This document shows, one piece after another, positions 58,506-64,000 of a stretch of DNA of 64,000 bases. Positions within the stretch are counted from its first letter, which is position 1; each line of letters begins with the position of its first letter. Position numbers and translations under genes: made by a program. This stretch comes from an uncultured Pseudoxanthomonas sp. GTDB taxonomy: Bacteria; Pseudomonadota; Gammaproteobacteria; Xanthomonadales; Xanthomonadaceae. The notes under the pieces are model-generated. The model saw only the letters and a list, made by a program, of their open reading frames with translations, had not been told where the DNA came from and searched no databases. Location: the NCBI RefSeq assembly GCF_946886695.1, contig NZ_CAMPJD010000002.1, positions 1 through 64,000 on the forward strand, given 5' to 3'.

Positions 58506-60953
58506 TCATCGACCCGCCCCGTTCAACGTGGCCGCATCCGCGGCGCACGGCGATGCGGGCAGGTCACCCGGCCGCGTACCCCATCCCTGCTGCGGCGGCG
58601 TGCCGGTCAGCGCCACCTGCAGGCGGCCGCCCTGTTGCAGGCTTTCCCAATCCAGCCACACAGACGGATGCGCGCGGCCACGCAATGACACGCTGCTGAT
58701 GTACTGCAGCGTGTTGCCGTCCGCCTGCGGCGCGTCGATGCGCAGCGTGCGGCCCTGACCCAGGTCGATGTCGACGCGTGGGAAACGCGGGGGATGCAGC
58801 ACGAACTGGCCCGTGCCCGGCACCACGGGATACAGGCCCATGGCGCTGAAGAGATACCACGCCGACATCGTGCCCAGGTCATCGTTGCCGGTGACGCCGT
58901 TGGGAGCATTGGTGAACAGCCGCTGCGCCGCATGCAGCACCGTGGCGGTCTTCCACGGCTGGCCGATCAGCGTGTACATCCACGGCGCGTGCAGGTCGGG
59001 CTCGTTGTTAGGGTTGTAGCGGTACTGGTTGTAGTAGCTGTAGGGCCCCACCACCCATTCCTTGCGTGCGGCGCCAGTAGGATCGGCCAGCAGCGCGTCG
59101 TAGGCGAAGAAGGTGTCCAGGCGGCGTGCCGCCTGCTCGCGGCCGTGCATGGCCTCGACCAGCCCTGTCACATCCTGCTGCGCCAGCCACTGATACTGCC
59201 AGGCCGTGCCCTCGTGAAAGCCATGGTGCGAACGCGGGCCGTAGCGGCCATCCGCCGGCGTGTACCACTGGCCGTCCTCGGTGCGCGGACGCGGGAAGCC
59301 ACTGAAGCCGGCCTCTTCATCGCGGATGTCCGCATCCCAGAGCGTGCGCCAGTTGCGGCCACGCCGCTTGAGCACGGCCGCGTCATCGCCATGACCCAGC
59401 GCGTCGGCCATCAGCGACAGCGAGCAGTCGGCCAGCGCGTATTCCAGCGTCGCCGAGCCGCCGTGGTGCGGATCCACATCCATTCCCTTGGACGGGAACG
59501 CGCGGTCGTACTGCACGAAGCCGTGATGGAGATAGTGGGGATTGCCGGAACGCCCGGCATGCCGCGAGTTCAAAGGGGGTACGCCGAAGGCGTTCTCGCG
59601 CAGCGCGGCATACGCATCCGCTTCGCGCCCCTTCATCGCACCGAAACGCCACAGGTCGACAAGGAACGGCGTCACCGGGTCGCCGGTCATGATGTTGGTC
59701 TCGAAGCTGGCGTAACCCCAGCGCGGCAGCCAGCCGCCCTGTTCGCGGATGGCCAGCAGCGATCGACCGATGTCGACGGCGCGTTGCGGTCGCAGCAGCG
59801 CCACGAGTTGGTTCTGCGAGCGGTAGGTGTCCCACAGCGAGAAGTACTCGTAGTAGGTCCAGCCCTCGGCGCGATGGATGCGGTCGTCGTAACCCCGGTA
59901 GCGGCCGTCGGCGTCGCTGCCCGTCAGCGGCTGCAGCAGCGCGTGGTACAGCGCGGTGTAGAACACGGCGCGATCATCCGCGCTGCCGCCCTGCACGCGC
60001 ACGCTGGCCAGTTCCTTGTCCCATGCCGACTGCGCGCGCCCGCGCATCGCATCGAAGCCCAGCAGGCGGCCGCCCTGCATGCCTTCGCTGCGCAGGTTGT
60101 TCCGCGCGCCCTCGGCGTCGACGTGCGAGATAGCCGAGATGGCCGTGACGGAAGGATTGCCGTCCAGGTCGAATGTCAGCCATGCGCCGTTCGGCTTGCC
60201 CTCGCCTTCCATGCTGTGGCGTGCATTCGCCACGCCGCCCGCTTCGCCCCAGGTGCCGAAGGCCTTGAACGGGCGATCGAACTCCAGGCGGAACCACGTG
60301 GTGTACTGGTGGCCGCCGCAGAAACTCTTGGTGACCAGCTTGCCTTCCACCACGCGATCGCCCACCACGTTGATGAGACTGCCGGTCACCGCATGGCGCT
60401 CGTTCGCCTGCCCCACGTTGACCAGCATGTGGCCATCGCCGCGGCTTGAGAAGGTATAGCGTTCGGCGGCGGCGCGGGTCAGTGCCGTCGTTTCGGCATC
60501 GATGCCGCCGTAGTCGGTCAGGCGGACCTTGTAATAGCCAGCCTGGCCGTTCTCGCCGTCATGGCGGTAGCGCGAACCGTAGCGCTTGTGATCGAAGGTC
60601 TTGGCGTCGGCCGTGTCGAATTCACCGCCCGGGCCGATGCGTCCGGTGACCGGGAGCACCGATACCTGGCCCCCTTGTTCCCAGCAGCCCGCACCGGAAA
60701 TGAAGGAGTGGCCGAAGCCGCGGATCTGCGGGTCGTCATAGCGCCAACCCGAGTAATGCGAGCCGATCGGGCTGACCTGGATCTGCCCGAATGGCGCCGA
60801 CGCGCCCGGAAAGGTGTTGCCGTCATCCTTGCTGCCGATGAAGGTGTTGACCTCTGCGGCCAGTCGTGGCGGCGCGGCTTCGGTCGCGGGCACCACCAGC
60901 GCCAGAAGCATGCACAGGGAGCCCAGCATCGTCAGGGTCTTTTCTCGTTTCAT
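58506..60953 (-). CDS. GH92 alpha-1,2-mannosidase
   Basis: Calcium-dependent exo-alpha-mannosidase that removes mannose from N-glycans or mannans. The 815-residue product has a signal peptide (about residues 1-26) ending in a non-lipoprotein cleavage, the N-terminal beta domain with VNTFIGSKDDGNTFPGASAPFGQ, and the (alpha/alpha)6 catalytic domain with YSLWDTYRSQN-like FSLWDTYRSQNQ, WQYQWLAQQD and NDDLGTMSAWYLFSAMGLYPV. It is likely periplasmic or outer-membrane associated. The start at 60953 has the best signal. It lies 187 bases after the TonB receptor gene in the same direction. Confidence 0.95.
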   Translation of the reverse strand: MKREKTLTMLGSLCMLLALVVPATEAAPPRLAAEVNTFIGSKDDGNTFPGASAPFGQIQVSPIGSHYSGWRYDDPQIRGFGHSFISGAGCWEQGGQVSVLPVTGRIGPGGEFDTADAKTFDHKRYGSRYRHDGENGQAGYYKVRLTDYGGIDAETTALTRAAAERYTFSSRGDGHMLVNVGQANERHAVTGSLINVVGDRVVEGKLVTKSFCGGHQYTTWFRLEFDRPFKAFGTWGEAGGVANARHSMEGEGKPNGAWLTFDLDGNPSVTAISAISHVDAEGARNNLRSEGMQGGRLLGFDAMRGRAQSAWDKELASVRVQGGSADDRAVFYTALYHALLQPLTGSDADGRYRGYDDRIHRAEGWTYYEYFSLWDTYRSQNQLVALLRPQRAVDIGRSLLAIREQGGWLPRWGYASFETNIMTGDPVTPFLVDLWRFGAMKGREADAYAALRENAFGVPPLNSRHAGRSGNPHYLHHGFVQYDRAFPSKGMDVDPHHGGSATLEYALADCSLSLMADALGHGDDAAVLKRRGRNWRTLWDADIRDEEAGFSGFPRPRTEDGQWYTPADGRYGPRSHHGFHEGTAWQYQWLAQQDVTGLVEAMHGREQAARRLDTFFAYDALLADPTGAARKEWVVGPYSYYNQYRYNPNNEPDLHAPWMYTLIGQPWKTATVLHAAQRLFTNAPNGVTGNDDLGTMSAWYLFSAMGLYPVVPGTGQFVLHPPRFPRVDIDLGQGRTLRIDAPQADGNTLQYISSVSLRGRAHPSVWLDWESLQQGGRLQVALTGTPPQQGWGTRPGDLPASPCAADAATLNGAGR

Positions 60954-61054
60954 GCGCTCACAGGTCATCGCAGTTCACCGAAGGCTTGCGCGGAATCCCT
61001 GCGCAGGCCGGAATAGGGTTGGCGGCATCCCTGCCACCGCAACGAATGGAAAGT

Positions 61055-61074
61055 GGCCCGGCCGTAGCCGGGCC
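61055..61074. other. GC-rich hairpin between the TonB receptor and GH92 genes
   Basis: GGCCCGGC and GCCGGGCC form a perfect 8-bp stem with a 4-base loop. No T run follows on either side, so it is not a strong terminator. On the minus strand it lies in the gap between the receptor and mannosidase genes and could lower read-through or stabilise the receptor transcript. Confidence 0.5.
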
Positions 61075-61140
61075 GTCCACCCCACGCCGCTTGTCGCCAA
61101 GCGGGAGAGAAAGCATGGGGGGAAAACGCGGAGGACGTCC

Positions 61141-64000
61141 TCAGAACTTGTACGTCAGGCCCAGGTAAGCGACGCGGCCTGCATAACCATTGGTGTAGAA
61201 GCGGTCCTTGGTGTCGTTGCCCAGGTGCGAGCGCGTCTCTTCCTCGGTCAGATTCAGCACCGATGCGCTGATGCTGAGTGCCGGGGTGATGTTGTATGCC
61301 GCATTCAGGTCGATCTGATAGTACGGCTCTTGGTAGACGTTCAGGCCATTGACCAGACCTTGCACCACTTCGCCACGCCGGTTGTACGAGGCGCGCAGCA
61401 ACAGATTCTGCGCTTCGTAGAACACGGTGAAGTTGGTCTGGTTCTTGGCGCTGCCGACCAGCGGCGACTCGCCGAGCTCGGTACCGTCGCCCAGGGTGAT
61501 CGCCGCTTCGTTGGTGTCGTTGTAGGTGTAGTTGAACTGGAAGCCCAGACCGAAATCCAGGGTGTGCTGCGCATACAGTTCGACACCCTGCGACACCGCG
61601 TCGCGACCGCCGGCGTCCGTCGAGTAGTTCTGCACGGTCACGGTCTGGCCGTTGATGACCATCTCCACGTCGGCGATCACCGGTACGGCAAAGTTGCTGA
61701 CGTCCTTGCGGAACAGACCAACGCCCACCACCGAGCCCGGTTGGAAGTACCACTCCAGGCCGACGTCGTACTGGTTGGCCTTGTACGCTTCCAGTCGCTT
61801 GTTGCTGCCGGAACCGTACCAGCCCAACTCACCCGCACCACCGGTCAGGCGGCGGTCGTCGACATACTCCTGACTGAAGTAGTTCAGGCTGCCGGGCGCG
61901 GCGATGTCGGCGTAGCCCGGGCGCGAGATCACCTTGGACGCCGCTGCGCGCAACACCAGGTTCTCGGTCAGGTCGTAGGCCAGGTTGAAGCTCGGCAGTA
62001 TGTCGGTGTAGCTGCGGTCGAGCGCGTTGATTTCGTACGTCTCGGGCCGCCCCACCCTGTCGGTAAGTCGCCAGTACCCTTCGCTGCCGCAGTAGGTACC
62101 TGTGGGTGCCCCGGCAGGTGTGGTGGCGCCCTGCAGGCAGGCGAGCGGGTTGCCGGCGGCATCGTCGAAGAAGTAGTCGTTGTAGGACGTGACCTTGTCC
62201 GTCGAGTCGGCATGCTGGCTGGTGCCCACGATGCGCACGCCGATGTTGCCGCGCAGCCGTTCGGTGCGGAAGTTGGCCTGGAGGTAGGTGGAATAGATCT
62301 CTTCGTCGACGTTGTAGACGAAGTTGTCCTCCTCCCGGGTCTGCATCGGGCCGTACGTACCGTTGAGGTAGGCGATATAGGCCGGATAGTTGATGGCCGG
62401 ATAGGCGCTGGCATTGATGCCGCCCGCCAGGTTGCCCATCTGGTACAGGAAATCCGGCGAGAACTGGGTGGCGATGCTGTTGCAGCCGCCATTCCAGTAG
62501 CGGTTCTCATAGTCGCTTGGATCGGTGCCCGGACACACCCAGTAGCTGTTGCCGGTGCTGCGGTGGATGCCACCATCCCGACCCTTTACGCCGAACTGGA
62601 TCGACTCCAGGAACTTGCCGTCGGTGTACCAGGTGGTATCGATCTGGGCGTACTTCTGCTCGGTGCTGTTACGGGTCCAGGACGAACCGGTCGACCCCAG
62701 GTCGACCTGCAGGATGCCGTTCCGGAGGTTCTCCATCAGTTCCGGCGAGAACGTCATCGTCGGCGTACCGGTCAGATCCCACGCGCTGGCGAAGTTGCCG
62801 TTGGTCCAGCTGCCGTCCGCGTTCTGGCGGCGCGGCTTGAGCGGCACGGCGAACTGCAGCTCCGGACCGCCCTTGGCCCAGGTGCGCCCGCCCTTGAACG
62901 AGACATCCACCGACTCGCCACGCCACTCGGCCGCGAAGTCGGCAGTCTGCGACAACGACTCCTCGATGTTGTAGCTGCCGGTGATCTGCGGCGTCGGCAC
63001 GGTGCAGTCGTCCGATCCCCAACCGCCAGGCGCCATGCCGGCGGCGGCGGCCTCGTCCTCACTGCAGTAATACGTCTTGCCCGGATGCAGGCTGTAATCC
63101 GCACCGGTGACGATGGTGCCGCTCGGATCGAAGCTCAGCCCGTCGAGCAGGCGGCCACCCCGCCAGTTGCCGTCACCGAAGTAACGCGCAATGTTCCATT
63201 CCGGAACCTTCAGCGTATTGGTCTGCGAGTTCTGCGACAGGTCGAAGCGGAAGTAATTCGCGGTCAGGGTCAGATTGTCGGTCGGCTTGAACTGCAAGGT
63301 CAGCTGGCCGCCCTTGCGCTCGCGCTCCTCTTCCTTGACATTGAGGTTGACCGAGGTCGGCATCATGAAGCCGGTGTAGTAGTTGCCGTTCTGGTCCCAG
63401 AAGCCCGTGCCGCCCCACCAGTTCGAGTTGAAGTCGGAGGGCTGTCCATTGACGTCGACGGCGGTGCCGCCTTCGTCGCGGCCGTACCATTGCCAGCCCT
63501 CAGTGCTGGCACCCAGGGTGCGCGTGGTCCGTTTCTGCTGGGTGTAGCCGACGAAGACGCCGAAGCGGTCGTCCTTGTCGTGCCAGGAATACGAGCCCGA
63601 GAACTGGCCGTCGGTCTTCTTGGTGGTGTCGGCCCAGGTACCGTCAACGGAGACGAAGCCGGTGTTGGATTCCAGTTCCAGCGGCCGGCGCGTGTGCAGG
63701 ATCACGGTGCCGCCGACGCCGCCTTCATCGATGCGCGCTTCCGGCGTCTTGAACAGCTCGGCGCTGGACAGCATGTTCGACGGCAGCAGCATGTAGTTGA
63801 ACGACCGGGTCGGGTCGCCGTTGGACTCGGCCGTGGCGATGTAGTTGCCGTTGAGCTGGGTGAGGGTCAGTTCCGAGGACAGGCCGCGGACGCTGACATT
63901 CTTTCCCTCGCCGCCGTCGCGGGTAACGATGACGCCGGGCACGCGCTGCAGCGCGTCGGCCACGTTCTTGTCGGGGAACTTGCCGACATCCTCGGCAGTG
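61141..64000 (-). CDS. TonB-dependent receptor, C-terminal part (window-truncated)
   Basis: Outer-membrane receptor of the large Caulobacter/xanthomonad type (TIGR01782-like). The visible part, about 953 residues, includes the plug motif EDVGKFPDKNVADALQRVPGV, GLSSELTLTQLNG, EARIDEGGVGGTVIL and a long barrel ending GLTYKF with a terminal Phe. The N-terminus and signal peptide lie beyond the window. Receptors of this type bring oligosaccharides through the outer membrane; here the GH92, kinase and transporter downstream suggest a mannose-containing glycan. It is the first gene of the locus in transcription order. Confidence 0.93.
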   Translation of the reverse strand, partial: TAEDVGKFPDKNVADALQRVPGVIVTRDGGEGKNVSVRGLSSELTLTQLNGNYIATAESNGDPTRSFNYMLLPSNMLSSAELFKTPEARIDEGGVGGTVILHTRRPLELESNTGFVSVDGTWADTTKKTDGQFSGSYSWHDKDDRFGVFVGYTQQKRTTRTLGASTEGWQWYGRDEGGTAVDVNGQPSDFNSNWWGGTGFWDQNGNYYTGFMMPTSVNLNVKEEERERKGGQLTLQFKPTDNLTLTANYFRFDLSQNSQTNTLKVPEWNIARYFGDGNWRGGRLLDGLSFDPSGTIVTGADYSLHPGKTYYCSEDEAAAAGMAPGGWGSDDCTVPTPQITGSYNIEESLSQTADFAAEWRGESVDVSFKGGRTWAKGGPELQFAVPLKPRRQNADGSWTNGNFASAWDLTGTPTMTFSPELMENLRNGILQVDLGSTGSSWTRNSTEQKYAQIDTTWYTDGKFLESIQFGVKGRDGGIHRSTGNSYWVCPGTDPSDYENRYWNGGCNSIATQFSPDFLYQMGNLAGGINASAYPAINYPAYIAYLNGTYGPMQTREEDNFVYNVDEEIYSTYLQANFRTERLRGNIGVRIVGTSQHADSTDKVTSYNDYFFDDAAGNPLACLQGATTPAGAPTGTYCGSEGYWRLTDRVGRPETYEINALDRSYTDILPSFNLAYDLTENLVLRAAASKVISRPGYADIAAPGSLNYFSQEYVDDRRLTGGAGELGWYGSGSNKRLEAYKANQYDVGLEWYFQPGSVVGVGLFRKDVSNFAVPVIADVEMVINGQTVTVQNYSTDAGGRDAVSQGVELYAQHTLDFGLGFQFNYTYNDTNEAAITLGDGTELGESPLVGSAKNQTNFTVFYEAQNLLLRASYNRRGEVVQGLVNGLNVYQEPYYQIDLNAAYNITPALSISASVLNLTEEETRSHLGNDTKDRFYTNGYAGRVAYLGLTYKF

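Noticed and set aside
61055..61074. Intrinsic terminator between the TonB receptor and GH92 genes
   Set aside because: The stem is perfect but no T run follows, so it is listed as a hairpin only.

Overview
The window looks like a piece of a chromosome from a high-GC gammaproteobacterium of the Xanthomonadaceae (Pseudoxanthomonas, Xanthomonas, Stenotrophomonas or Lysobacter type). The reasons are the gene order aroQ-accB-accC-prmA-DUF3426-fis-purH-purD, the large TonB-dependent receptors, the ECF sigma factor paired with a Ser/Thr kinase, and c-di-GMP proteins set among ordinary housekeeping genes. The genus assignment is inference; no rRNA is present.

Layout. 1-10 kb (minus strand): tail-specific protease Prc, lipoyl synthase LipA, an AsmA-like membrane protein, a membrane GGDEF-EAL protein, and DAHP synthase AroG. 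AroG is preceded by a clear attenuator whose leader peptide is packed with Tyr, Trp and Phe codons. 10-17 kb (plus): a Tat-exported class V aminotransferase-like protein, an ECF sigma factor with a TPR Ser/Thr kinase, an alpha/beta hydrolase and an AraC regulator. 17-22 kb (minus): a TonB receptor, then groES-groEL with a sigma-32 promoter and a CIRCE operator. 22-36 kb (mostly plus): cutA-dsbD-tlpA, aroQ-accB-accC, two minus-strand genes of unknown function, prmA, a DUF3426 protein, fis, purH, a lipoprotein and purD. 36-45 kb: an ene-reductase, an MFS-acyltransferase fusion, a four-gene cluster of three CD225/dispanin proteins plus a DUF2752 protein, then a minus-strand run of two DUF6776 proteins around a bactofilin with erpA, nudC and ampE. 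45-51 kb: a receiver protein with degenerate GGDEF and EAL domains next to a hybrid histidine kinase, then bfr and bfd under a Fur box, and rppH.

51.4-54.9 kb is the clearest accessory segment. Directly after an elongator tRNA-Met and its terminator lies a visibly AT-richer operon of a Dam-like adenine methyltransferase, a four-helix membrane protein and a DGQHR-domain (DndB-like) protein. It is followed by a frameshifted IS3-type transposase remnant. No dndACDE genes and no recognisable endonuclease are present, so this three-gene set is the best candidate here for an undescribed DNA-modification or defence module.

54.9-64 kb (minus): a glycan-use locus with a TonB receptor (cut by the window end), a GH92 alpha-mannosidase, a LacI-type regulator, a FucP-like sugar transporter and a PfkB-type sugar kinase. 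Together these would release, import, phosphorylate and sense a mannose- or fructose-type sugar.
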